Assembly: GCA_946528555.1 (NCBI GenBank)
Contig: CAMMYS010000005.1
Coordinates: forward strand, 1 to 26,833
Reading direction: 5' to 3'
DNA from: an uncultured Mycoplasmatota bacterium
GTDB lineage: Bacteria > Bacillota_I > Bacilli_A > RF39 > UBA660
DNA: 26,833 nt
Under the pieces are notes generated by a model that worked only from the letters and a program-made list of their open reading frames with translations, did not search any database and had not been told where the DNA came from. Numbering within the stretch: position 1 is the stretch's first letter; every line of letters begins with the position of its first letter. Shown here one piece after another: positions 7,169-14,818 of the stretch. Both the position numbers and the translations under genes were made by a program.

Positions 7169-9925
7169 ATGGCATTAAATGATTGGTATAATGGTGGGAA
7201 TGATGGCTGGTATGAAGAAAGAATGGCTGATAATGGGAATATGTTATATTCAGTATATATTCCAAAATCAGGTGTTAATTCAAATACTCCAGTATATGTT
7301 TTTTCATGTAATCCACACGATTATGGCTCAGGATGGTTATCATATGTTAAGAAAAAACAAGCTGAGCATCCAGATGCAATATTTATGGTTGTTCCATCAG
7401 TACAAGATGGTACTAGTGGAGCAGCAAAAAAATTTGCTAATAAATTATTAGATATAACAAATGAATATAATATTCCAACTACTAATATAGATATGTTTTC
7501 ATGGAGTAATGGAAACAAAGGAACATCAGCAATAGCGAGTCAATTAAATGGTAAAGGATATACTATAGGTAGATTTGTAAATGTATTTGGTAATTTTGAT
7601 GGTTCAAATTCTTCAAATTTCTTTAGTAATTTTGAAACAGGTAAATCATCAAATGTTCCATATATTTATATTAATGATGGATCTAATCACACTAATTATA
7701 GTAGTTTTAAAAACAATTGTAGTGATTATATAGTTATAGATGTTCCAAATTCAGATAACCATAGTTTTTGGACTGCTGATAGAGAAAATGGTTTAATAGA
7801 TTTCTTTTTAGCAGATGAAGATTTTAAAAAATCAGTAAAAATAACTAGATATGTAAATGGTGTTGCTCAAAGCATGACTTATGAAGAATTTGAAAAATTA
7901 ATGAATACTACTTCAATAGCTGCTTTATATGAACAATACAAAGAATTAGATGAATTTGCAAAATATTTTAATGGTGGCCCTGGAGATACTTTAGGATCAA
8001 ATCTAGCATATGTAAGTAATGCTATGAGTGGTATTAAAGGTAGAATAGGTGAACATCAAGATATAAATTACACAAAAGGTTCTGATAATGAAGCAAGTAT
8101 TATTGGAACAATGTATACTGCAACTAATTATTATGGAGCAGTAACAAACTTATTATATGGTAATATGTCAGCGGAAGCTGATGCTGTTTATGCAATTGCT
8201 AATGCTATATATAAAATGGATGGTTGTGCATCACAAATAGCAGAATCATCATTAACTGATTCAATGAGTAGTTTATATGCTACTAGTGGATTATCAAGTG
8301 AAATAGCGGCATTAGAAAAAGCATCTGCAGATTTATATGATACAGCTAGAAGTTCAGTAACTGCAGGTGGAAGATATGATGAATTAATGACTGTTCTTGG
8401 ACCAAAAGTGGAATCTGGCCATGTAGGAAAAATAAGTATTAGTTCACTTGAGAGTGCTATTAATGCTATTGTTCCATCACTTAATAATGAAGTTGAAAGA
8501 GCAAATGGATTAAAAACACAAGTTAATGATTTTATGTCTAACATAGGAGCATCTAATATATTAAAAGGTGGAGTATGGGATAATGTTGCTAAGAACATGC
8601 AAAATTATTCAAATCTACTTGATGCTAATGTTAAATCTGCTGGTATTATTGAAGAAGCTTTAAAAACTGCTATGGGTATAGTAACAGATTATATTCAAGG
8701 TGCTGAAGCAAGTATTAACGCAGTAAAAGCACTAGCTGATTATGGAGATTTAGCTACATTAAATGAATTAGATGATTCTAAACTTCCTGAATTAACAACT
8801 GCTCTTACAGAGATGCAAACTAAGATAGATGAAACAGAAGCAAAAGTAAAAGAACTAGAAGATTCAAGACATATGGTTGATGATGGATATACTGATGAGA
8901 AGACAGGTGAGTTTGTAAAAACAGGAGAACATCAAGAACCACCAGAAAGTGAAATACAACCATATAGAGATGAGCTTGAAAAATATAAGCAAATTAAAGA
9001 AACATTGGATACATATAAAGGCGTGTTAGAAGGATTAGCACCAAGAGTACAAGCTGCTCAAGGAATAATAGAACAAGCTATTAGTAAAGTTAAAAATATG
9101 TATGAAAATCCAACTCAAGATACAGATGGCAATATTAAGTTTAATACTGATTTTGAATTAGATTTAAGTCCATATGCAGATTATATAGATACAACAAAGA
9201 ATTATAAACAATTAATTGATGATTATTATGAAAAATTAAATCCACATAAATCTATTGATGATGTATTAGAATTAGATTCACAAGAACCTGACCCAGCCGG
9301 AGTTGATGATAGTGACGATGACGACGGCGGCGGAGGAGGCGGCGGAGGCGGAGGTGGCCCAGCACCTGGACCAGATACTCCAACAATACCAACTGATCCA
9401 AAAACAGAGCCTAAGACAGATGCTCCAACAGAAGTGCCTACAGAAAAACCAACTGAAGCTCCAACTGAACAACCAACAGAGGCACCTACAGAAAAACCAT
9501 CTGAAGCTCAAAGTGAAACTCCAACAGAGTCAAATACTGAACAACCAACAAAAGCTCCAACAAATAAACCTGGTGGAGGCGGCGGTGGAACAAATAAGAA
9601 ACCAAAGAATCCAAATGTTGAAGAAAAACCAACAGAACCAGCATTTGTTGATACACAAGAAGAATTACCAACAGAAGTTTATGTAGAACCATCAATCGAA
9701 GAAGATTATTTTGAACAAGAAATTCCAACAGAAATAAGTATTCAAGAAATAGTTCCTGAAGAAGAAATTACTCAAACTCAAACTAAAGGTAAAGGAATGA
9801 AGACTTTAGGAATTGCTGCTGGAATAGGTATAGCAGTAGGAGCTGCAGCTCTTGGAGCACATACTATTGTTAAAAATAAAGAAGAAGACGATGATGACTA
9901 TGATGACTATGGTTATGAAAAATAA
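7169..9925 (+). CDS. Large hydrolase-headed protein with PTE stalk and C-terminal membrane anchor
   Basis: 918 residues. Residues 25-215 look like a divergent alpha/beta hydrolase: nucleophile Ser113 in SWSNG (the first Gly of GxSxG is Ser), FGNFDGS near 140, Asp170 in INDGSNHT, His198 in SDNHSFW. Residues about 240-650 are largely helical with coiled-coil character (for example 550-570) and contain WXG/LXG-like Ala/Gly-rich helices. A run of acidic residues, eleven glycines (720-730) and proline/threonine/glutamate repeats (about 750-785) form a stalk, followed by a second Gly6 run. A single hydrophobic helix lies at about 877-901, then an acidic tail (EEDDDDYDDYGYEK). There is no N-terminal signal peptide, although a PT-rich stalk normally implies export. 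It is a single-gene unit between two terminators. Function unknown; the esterase head is inferred from motifs only. Confidence 0.85.
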   Translation: MALNDWYNGGNDGWYEERMADNGNMLYSVYIPKSGVNSNTPVYVFSCNPHDYGSGWLSYVKKKQAEHPDAIFMVVPSVQDGTSGAAKKFANKLLDITNEYNIPTTNIDMFSWSNGNKGTSAIASQLNGKGYTIGRFVNVFGNFDGSNSSNFFSNFETGKSSNVPYIYINDGSNHTNYSSFKNNCSDYIVIDVPNSDNHSFWTADRENGLIDFFLADEDFKKSVKITRYVNGVAQSMTYEEFEKLMNTTSIAALYEQYKELDEFAKYFNGGPGDTLGSNLAYVSNAMSGIKGRIGEHQDINYTKGSDNEASIIGTMYTATNYYGAVTNLLYGNMSAEADAVYAIANAIYKMDGCASQIAESSLTDSMSSLYATSGLSSEIAALEKASADLYDTARSSVTAGGRYDELMTVLGPKVESGHVGKISISSLESAINAIVPSLNNEVERANGLKTQVNDFMSNIGASNILKGGVWDNVAKNMQNYSNLLDANVKSAGIIEEALKTAMGIVTDYIQGAEASINAVKALADYGDLATLNELDDSKLPELTTALTEMQTKIDETEAKVKELEDSRHMVDDGYTDEKTGEFVKTGEHQEPPESEIQPYRDELEKYKQIKETLDTYKGVLEGLAPRVQAAQGIIEQAISKVKNMYENPTQDTDGNIKFNTDFELDLSPYADYIDTTKNYKQLIDDYYEKLNPHKSIDDVLELDSQEPDPAGVDDSDDDDGGGGGGGGGGGPAPGPDTPTIPTDPKTEPKTDAPTEVPTEKPTEAPTEQPTEAPTEKPSEAQSETPTESNTEQPTKAPTNKPGGGGGGTNKKPKNPNVEEKPTEPAFVDTQEELPTEVYVEPSIEEDYFEQEIPTEISIQEIVPEEEITQTQTKGKGMKTLGIAAGIGIAVGAAALGAHTIVKNKEEDDDDYDDYGYEK
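9326..9358 (+). repeat. Eleven-glycine codon run, locally GC-rich
   Basis: Residues 720-730 of the 918-aa protein are coded by eleven GGC/GGA/GGT codons in a genome that otherwise avoids G and C. It follows an Asp-rich segment and acts as a flexible linker ahead of the PTE stalk. Confidence 0.9.
9424..9570 (+). repeat. Degenerate PTE/PTEAPTEK repeat region
   Basis: Tandem short repeats of the type PTEKPTEAPTEQPTEA within the 918-aa protein, coded by cca/cct aca/act gaa triplets. A mucin-like or wall-spanning stalk is the usual role of such sequence. The repeat copies differ by synonymous codons, so the run is old rather than freshly amplified. Confidence 0.85.
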
Positions 9926-9955
9926 AAATATATGCTAACAAGCATATATTTTTTT
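9924..9955 (+). terminator. Terminator of the 918-aa protein gene
   Basis: AAAAATATATGCT (9924-9936) pairs with AGCATATATTTTT (9941-9953), 4-nt loop AACA, and the T run continues to 9955. Confidence 0.9.
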
Positions 9956-9956
9956 A

Positions 9957-9965
9957 TGTTATAAT
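9957..9965 (+). promoter_or_regulatory. Extended -10 promoter of the HAD-NodB-DUF1295 operon
   Basis: TGTTATAAT, a perfect extended -10 directly after the terminator T run. The predicted start is near 9972, about 26 nt before the ATG at 9998. Confidence 0.7.
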
Positions 9966-9997
9966 GTATATGATTATTAATTATAAGAGGTTAGATT

Positions 9998-10456
9998 ATG
10001 TACTTTAAAGAATTTTTAAAACAATATGAAGGTAAAAAAATAAAAATATTTGTTGATATGGATGGTGTAATCGCAGATTATAATTTTGGAAAACCATGTG
10101 ATTATGATAAGAAAAGACCATTATATAATAATATTAATCAATTTAAAGAAATATCTAATAATGATAATATTGAATTATATATTTTTTCAGTTACAAGAAT
10201 GAGTAATGGTTATGAACAGAAACAAAATTGGTTAGATAAATATGCACCATTTTTTAAAAAAGAAAATAGAATTATTATTTCTAGAGAAGCAAATGATATG
10301 ACAAAAACAGCTGTGTTAAAAGCTGAATATTTAAGAGATTATAAAAGAGATGGAAGTTTTTTAATATTAATAGATGATGATCCTAGAAACTTAAAAGAAG
10401 TTCATAAGTTAAATGAAGATATTATTTTATTAAAAGATACAGTATTAGAAGATTAA
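9998..10456 (+). CDS. HAD-superfamily phosphatase, 5'(3')-deoxyribonucleotidase-like
   Basis: 152 residues of HAD fold. Motif I is FVDMDGVIADY with nucleophile Asp20 and general acid Asp22. Motif II is probably the Ser/Thr in IFSVTRMS, and motif IV is LILIDDDPRNL. The small size and the DMDGVIADY pattern match the 5'-nucleotidase (NT5C/YorS-like) group that dephosphorylates deoxynucleoside monophosphates; another small phosphate ester is possible. AGAGG about 9 nt upstream of the ATG sets the start. It is the first gene of a three-gene operon, with a 9-12 nt gap to the deacetylase gene. Confidence 0.82.
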   Translation: MYFKEFLKQYEGKKIKIFVDMDGVIADYNFGKPCDYDKKRPLYNNINQFKEISNNDNIELYIFSVTRMSNGYEQKQNWLDKYAPFFKKENRIIISREANDMTKTAVLKAEYLRDYKRDGSFLILIDDDPRNLKEVHKLNEDIILLKDTVLED

Positions 10457-10468
10457 TATGGAGTAATG

Positions 10469-11371
10469 ATGAAGAAGATTATCAAAAATAAAAGAATTCA
10501 AATTATTTTTATTATTTGTTTATCTTTAATAGCACTATTAATAATGATTTTTTTAGTTAATAAAATATTTAAATTAAAAGATAGATTAGATAATAGTAAA
10601 ATAGATAAAATTAAATCAGTTGAAAAGTATGATAAAGAACTTAATATTGATAAAGCAGTTAAAATACCAATTATTACTTTTCATAGAGTAGTTGATCATG
10701 AAACAAAAATTAAATATTTTAGTGATAATGAATGGATTAATGATTTAGATATCACTAAAAATGAATTAGAGTGGTTATATAATAATGAATGGAAAACAAT
10801 AGATTTAGATGAGTTTTATTGTTGGTATATGAATGAATGTGAATTTGATAAAAAAACATTTGTTATTACAATAGATGATGGTGATGCTGAAGCATATTAT
10901 AATGTTTTACCATTATTAGATAAATATGATTTTAAAGCAACATTATTTGTAATAGGTAATACAATTCCTGATGTAACACCAGAACTTAATGAACCAAATT
11001 ATAGTAGAGTAGGAAAAGATGTAATTGAAAAACTAAGAAAAGAAAATTCTAGACTTCATTTTGAAAGTCATTCTTATGCACAACATGATTTTGCTCAAAA
11101 TGGGCAACCAATAGCATCAACATTCTCTATTGAAGAATTGAATAAAGATTTTGATAATAATAGTGAATATAATTTTAAATATTATGCTTATCCATATGGA
11201 TATTATAATAATGATTTATTAAGTGTGATTTCAAATAGAAAAGATATTAAGATGGCATTTACATTTGGAAATTTTAATTATGCTACTAGATTAAATAATA
11301 GATATGAAATTGATAGAATTAAAATAAGTGGAAATACAAGTTTTGAAGAATTTAAAGATTGGTTTGAATAG
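10469..11371 (+). CDS. Membrane-anchored polysaccharide deacetylase (NodB domain)
   Basis: 300 residues. A signal-anchor helix lies at about 9-34, then a short linker, then a NodB carbohydrate-esterase domain (family CE4) facing outside. Visible motifs are IPIITFHRV (66-74), metal/catalytic Asp136-Asp137 in TIDDGD, the FKATLFVIG strand (155-163), His201 and His206 in SHSYAQHDF, and YPYG (241-244). The His pair is one residue further apart than the textbook HxxxH of peptidoglycan deacetylases, which fits PgaB/IcaB-like enzymes acting on poly-N-acetylglucosamine or other N-acetyl glycans. ATG 10469 is preferred over the adjacent ATG 10466 because it is 5 nt from GGAG (10460-10463). Translationally linked to its neighbours on both sides. 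Confidence 0.88.
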   Translation: MKKIIKNKRIQIIFIICLSLIALLIMIFLVNKIFKLKDRLDNSKIDKIKSVEKYDKELNIDKAVKIPIITFHRVVDHETKIKYFSDNEWINDLDITKNELEWLYNNEWKTIDLDEFYCWYMNECEFDKKTFVITIDDGDAEAYYNVLPLLDKYDFKATLFVIGNTIPDVTPELNEPNYSRVGKDVIEKLRKENSRLHFESHSYAQHDFAQNGQPIASTFSIEELNKDFDNNSEYNFKYYAYPYGYYNNDLLSVISNRKDIKMAFTFGNFNYATRLNNRYEIDRIKISGNTSFEEFKDWFE

Positions 11372-11382
11372 GAGTGATAAAA

Positions 11383-12186
11383 ATGATTGTAACAGAAGAA
11401 ATATTGTATATTTTTATAGCTATTATGGCTATATGTATAATGGGATTTAAAAAATATATTTGGTTTATATCAATTGGTTATGGAGCATCAATTAGTATAA
11501 CTGGTATTATGCTATTACTATTATTTAGTGATAATATTACAACTTCATTAATAATAGCAAGTACAATACTTATATTATATGGTATTAGATTATCTGGATA
11601 TTTAATATATAGAGAAATAAAAACATCATATAATAAAAAAATGAAAGGTGAAGTATCTGATGGTAGTCATATGCCATTTTTTGCTAAAGTAATGTTATGG
11701 ATTACATGTAGTTTATTATATATAACAATGACTAGTCCAGTTATATATAGATTCTTAAATAATAATTATGAAATGGATAATGTTTTTGTAGCTGGTATGA
11801 CTATTACAGTTATAGGAATATTATTTGAAGCAATAAGTGATTTACAAAAGAATGCTGCTAAGAAAAAGAATCCAAATAGATTTTGTGATACAGGATTATT
11901 TAAAATAGTAAGATGCCCAAATTATTTAGGAGAATTAATAATATGGACAGGAGTGTTTATTTCAGGAATAAATGTATTAAATGGAATAGGACAATGGATT
12001 ATAGCTTTAATTGGATATCTTGGAATTATATATATAATGTTTAGTGGAGCAAGAAGATTAGAAATAAGACAAGATAAAAATTATGGTGAAGATAGAGAAT
12101 ATAAAAAGTATAAAAAAAGTACTCCAATATTATTACCATTTGTACCAATTTATAGTGTTAAAAAACACAAATGGTTAGTAGGATAG
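11383..12186 (+). CDS. DUF1295 / isoprenylcysteine methyltransferase-like membrane protein
   Basis: 267 residues with about seven hydrophobic segments. The C-terminal half carries the DUF1295/steroid-5-alpha-reductase-like signature: RFCDTGLFKIVRCPNYLGE (near 167-185) and the terminal GARRLEIRQDKNYG...YKKYKKSTPILLPF. Related proteins reduce or methylate lipid-like substrates using a C-terminal cofactor pocket; no substrate can be assigned here. ATG 11383 follows GGAGTG (11371-11376), which abuts the stop of the deacetylase gene, so the two are co-translated; a GTG at 11374 inside the ribosome binding site is less likely. Its stop codon falls inside the terminator stem. Confidence 0.85.
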   Translation: MIVTEEILYIFIAIMAICIMGFKKYIWFISIGYGASISITGIMLLLLFSDNITTSLIIASTILILYGIRLSGYLIYREIKTSYNKKMKGEVSDGSHMPFFAKVMLWITCSLLYITMTSPVIYRFLNNNYEMDNVFVAGMTITVIGILFEAISDLQKNAAKKKNPNRFCDTGLFKIVRCPNYLGELIIWTGVFISGINVLNGIGQWIIALIGYLGIIYIMFSGARRLEIRQDKNYGEDREYKKYKKSTPILLPFVPIYSVKKHKWLVG

Positions 12187-12212
12187 TTTTGAATAATTCA
12201 AAACTATTTTTT
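12183..12212 (+). terminator. Terminator of the HAD-NodB-DUF1295 operon
   Basis: Perfect 11-bp stem ATAGTTTTGAA (12183-12193) with TTCAAAACTAT (12197-12207), 3-nt loop, then T to 12212. Confidence 0.92.
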
Positions 12213-12213
12213 A

Positions 12214-12222
12214 TGTTATAAT
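12214..12222 (+). promoter_or_regulatory. Extended -10 promoter of the ATPase gene
   Basis: TGTTATAAT, one base after the terminator T run. No well-placed -35. The predicted start near 12229 leaves a leader of about 12 nt. Confidence 0.7.
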
Positions 12223-12240
12223 AACTTTAATGGAGTGTAT

Positions 12241-12978
12241 ATGGATAGTAATTTATTTGTTAAAACTATTGAATTAGAAAGGGATAAAATTGAAAGTTTT
12301 GATAAGTATCCTTTTAATATAGAAATAGTTAAAAATTTTAGTGAATTAAGGCTTACAAAACCAGTTACGTTTTTTGTTGGAGAAAATGGTGTAGGTAAAT
12401 CTACATTTATTGAAGCAATAGCTGTTGCTCTTGGTTTACCTGCTGAGGGTGGAACACAAAACTTTAATTATGAAACTAAAAATACAACATCTAATTTAAG
12501 TGATTATATAAGAATAGGTAGATTTAATAAACCAAGAACTAAATTCTTTTTAAGAGCGGAAAGTTTTTATAACTTTTCATCAGAAGTGCAAAGATTAGTA
12601 GAAGAAGATTCTTTTCATAAATTATATAGTTATTATGGTGGTAATTTGCATGAATGTTCTCATGGTGAAGCTTTTTTACAATTAATAGAAAACAAATTTA
12701 CTGAAAATGGTTTGTATATTTTAGATGAACCTGAAGCAGCTTTATCTCCTCAAAGACAAATGTCATTATTATGCTTAATTGATGAATTAGTTAAAAAAGG
12801 TTGTCAGTTTATAATAGCAACACATTCTCCAATTTTAATTAGTTATAGAGAAGGTGTTATATTAGATTTAAATAATGGTTTTAAAGAAATTGATTATAAG
12901 AATACAGATATATATAATTTATATAAAATGTATTTAGATGATGCTGAAGGAATGCAACATAGATTATTTGATATATAA
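12241..12978 (+). CDS. Predicted AAA/ABC-type ATPase (COG3910-like)
   Basis: 245 residues, a stand-alone ABC/SMC-type nucleotide-binding domain with no transporter subunit. Walker A is GENGVGKST (47-55), the ABC-like signature is CSHGEAF, Walker B is LYILDEPEAALSP and the H-loop is ATHSP. The short insert between Walker A and the signature and the overall length match the predicted ATPases of COG3910, which are relatives of RecF/OLD-type ATPases with no agreed role. ATG 12241 is 5 nt after GGAG (12232-12235); an in-frame GTG at 12235 lies in that site and is rejected. A small unknown gene follows after 37 nt with its own strong ribosome binding site, probably on the same transcript. Confidence 0.9.
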   Translation: MDSNLFVKTIELERDKIESFDKYPFNIEIVKNFSELRLTKPVTFFVGENGVGKSTFIEAIAVALGLPAEGGTQNFNYETKNTTSNLSDYIRIGRFNKPRTKFFLRAESFYNFSSEVQRLVEEDSFHKLYSYYGGNLHECSHGEAFLQLIENKFTENGLYILDEPEAALSPQRQMSLLCLIDELVKKGCQFIIATHSPILISYREGVILDLNNGFKEIDYKNTDIYNLYKMYLDDAEGMQHRLFDI

Positions 12979-13015
12979 AACTTTTAAATAAATAATTATT
13001 TTTGGAGGTTAAAAA

Positions 13016-13315
13016 ATGCAAGTAATTAGAAATGGTGTACATAATGAATATATTGAAGGAAATGAAATTAATATTCCATTAATGAGATTTTTTGTTAAAT
13101 TAAATTTATTATCTAAAGATGATAATATTTTTTGCCAATTATCAATATATGAAAATAGTAGAGTAGTTTTAATATATAATTTTGATACTCTTGAAGAAGC
13201 ATTATATTTTTGTTATGAAATAGTAAATAAATGTGAAGATAAAGTACAAATTATTGCTATGCATAATGAATTTTGTCAAAGATTAAAATTAGATAAAAAA
13301 TATAGAAAAAATTAG
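13016..13315 (+). CDS. Small protein of unknown function (99 aa)
   Basis: I do not recognise this protein. It is soluble by composition, with alternating hydrophobic strands (IFCQLSIYENSRVVLIYNF at about 40-58) followed by a helix (TLEEALYFCYEIVNKC), and a basic tail. It contains four Cys residues without a metal-binding spacing. A strong GGAGG at 13002-13006, 9 nt before the ATG, and normal codon use support that it is real. It follows the ATPase gene by 37 nt and may be co-transcribed with it. Confidence 0.7.
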   Translation: MQVIRNGVHNEYIEGNEINIPLMRFFVKLNLLSKDDNIFCQLSIYENSRVVLIYNFDTLEEALYFCYEIVNKCEDKVQIIAMHNEFCQRLKLDKKYRKN

Positions 13316-13324
13316 TTTGAAATA

Positions 13325-13353
13325 TTGCATGTTTTATAAAAAATTGATAAACT
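13325..13353 (+). promoter_or_regulatory. Promoter of the alanine/glycine symporter gene
   Basis: TTGCAT (13325-13330), 17 bp, TAAACT (13348-13353), with an extended TG at 13345-13346. AACTA (13350-13354) could also pair with TAGTT (13359-13363) before a T run, a weak 5-bp hairpin that might end the upstream transcript. Confidence 0.45.
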
Positions 13354-13389
13354 AAAGATAGTTTTTTAAGTAGAAAGGATGGAAGTATT

Positions 13390-14745
13390 ATGCTTGAAAA
13401 AATTATGGATGTAACTAACACAATTTGTGGACTTCCTCTTACAATATTTATTATTTGTGCTGGAATTTATTTTAGTTACTGCGTAGGTTTTTTCCAAATT
13501 ACTCATATTAAAAAATTATGGGGATTAACTTTTGGAAAAATGTTTAAAAAACTTAAGAAAGGAGAAAATTTAAAAGAAGATCCATCTTATAAAACAATTG
13601 CAACTGTTTTAGGTGGAACAATTGGTGCTGGTAATGTTGCTGGTGTTGCTGCTGCTATTTTTGTTGGTGGTCCTGGTGCATTATTTTGGATGTGGGTTAT
13701 AGCTTTACTAAGTATGGCTACTAAATGTGTAGAAGTTATGCTTGCAACTAAACATCAACAAAAGGATAAAAAAGGTAACCGTTATGGTGGACCAATGTAT
13801 TATATCAAGACTATTGGTGGTAAAGTTGGAAAAGTATTAGCTGTAATATATTCAATAGTATTATTAATTTATGTATTATGTGATTCTGGATTTGTTCAAA
13901 TCAATACTATTGCTACATCATTAGTTGATACATTTAATATTCCATTATGGCCAATTGCAGTTGTAGTAGGTATCTTATCATTATTTGTAATTGCTGGTGG
14001 CTTAAAGAGAGTTAGTTATACATTAGAAAAACTAGTTCCATTTATGTATGCAACTTATATTATTCTTGCTTTAGTAGTAATATTTGCTAATATAGCTAAT
14101 ATTCCAGCTGCTCTTGCAACAATTGTTAAATATGCATTTATGCCAGCTCCTGTTATTGGTGGATTTGCTGGTTCAACAGTAGCAACTGCTATTTCTAAAG
14201 GTGCTGCTCGTGGAATTTTCGCAAACGAAGCTGGACTTGGAACTTCTACTACAGTTCATGCTACAACAACAAATGATCCTGTAACTCAAGGCTTATGGGG
14301 TATGATTGAAGTTGCTGTTGTAAGTTTCATGGTTTGTACAATCTCTGGTTTACTTGTAATGACAACTGGAGCTTGGAGTGCTGCAGGAGATGGTGGAGCA
14401 CCAATGATCCTATATGCATTTGAAACTTTATATGGACAAGTTGGTAAGTATATTGTATGTTTCGTATTAGTAACATTCTGTTATTCAACATACATTGGAT
14501 TCTTCTATGAATATACAACTGGTTTAGGATATATTGTTAATGATAAATTGAAAAATATCCTAAAATGGACTTATGCTGTTCCAGCAGTAGTTGCAGTATT
14601 CCTATCAATAGATGTTGTTTGGGATTTACTTTGCGATACAGCTGTTGGTTTAATTGTAATACCAAATGTTATAGCGTTATTTATTCTTAGAAAAGAAATC
14701 AAGAAGACTTTTGCTGAGGGTAAAAAGAAATTATCATTAAATTAA
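13390..14745 (+). CDS. Alanine/glycine:cation symporter (AGCS family)
   Basis: 451 residues, an integral membrane Na+ (or H+)-coupled amino-acid importer with about 11 hydrophobic segments. Family signatures are strong: the GGTIGAGNVAGVAAAIFVGG region (about 76-95), ATKCVEVMLATKHQ followed by YGGPMYYI, and GIFANEAGLGTSTTVHATT near 275, the conserved substrate and Na+ binding stretch. Length and motifs are normal for the family. The start follows AAAGGAT and GGAAG (13374-13385). It is a monocistronic unit ended by the hairpin at 14744-14772. Codon use includes more C-ending codons than its neighbours, suggesting good expression. Confidence 0.96.
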   Translation: MLEKIMDVTNTICGLPLTIFIICAGIYFSYCVGFFQITHIKKLWGLTFGKMFKKLKKGENLKEDPSYKTIATVLGGTIGAGNVAGVAAAIFVGGPGALFWMWVIALLSMATKCVEVMLATKHQQKDKKGNRYGGPMYYIKTIGGKVGKVLAVIYSIVLLIYVLCDSGFVQINTIATSLVDTFNIPLWPIAVVVGILSLFVIAGGLKRVSYTLEKLVPFMYATYIILALVVIFANIANIPAALATIVKYAFMPAPVIGGFAGSTVATAISKGAARGIFANEAGLGTSTTVHATTTNDPVTQGLWGMIEVAVVSFMVCTISGLLVMTTGAWSAAGDGGAPMILYAFETLYGQVGKYIVCFVLVTFCYSTYIGFFYEYTTGLGYIVNDKLKNILKWTYAVPAVVAVFLSIDVVWDLLCDTAVGLIVIPNVIALFILRKEIKKTFAEGKKKLSLN

Positions 14746-14772
14746 AAGTAAACGTCAAGTTTACTTTTTTTT
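14744..14772 (+). terminator. Terminator of the symporter gene
   Basis: AAAAGTAAAC (14744-14753) pairs with GTTTACTTTT (14759-14768), 5-nt loop GTCAA, T run to 14772. Confidence 0.9.
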
Positions 14773-14784
14773 ATTGCTTATAAA

Positions 14785-14793
14785 TGTTATAAT
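14785..14793 (+). promoter_or_regulatory. Extended -10 promoter of the MurT/GatD-like pair
   Basis: TGTTATAAT, perfect extended -10, 25 nt before the ATG at 14819. No convincing -35. Confidence 0.7.
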
Positions 14794-14818
14794 AATTTTT
14801 GAAAGTGGAGATGATTAT

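Noticed and set aside
8188..8598. Open frames on the minus strand inside plus-strand genes (also 4999-5232, 7321-7518, 9278-9511, 9486-9728, 14327-14518, 18389-18607, 19789-20040, 23397-23798, 26559-26771)
   Set aside because: Each lies wholly or mostly inside a well-supported gene, lacks a ribosome binding site and has unnatural composition; they are shadows of the real frame.
9424..9570. Short tandem repeats as a possible CRISPR array
   Set aside because: Repeats are 6-12 nt, in frame with a gene and without spacers; they code for PTE residues.
9303..9686. Second plus-strand frame across the PTE/Gly stalk
   Set aside because: A Gln/Leu-rich product caused by reading repetitive codons in another frame, with no start signal.
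9926..9955. The hairpin at 9924-9955 and similar A/T hairpins as riboswitches
   Set aside because: They are simple stems followed by T runs right after stop codons, best explained as intrinsic terminators.
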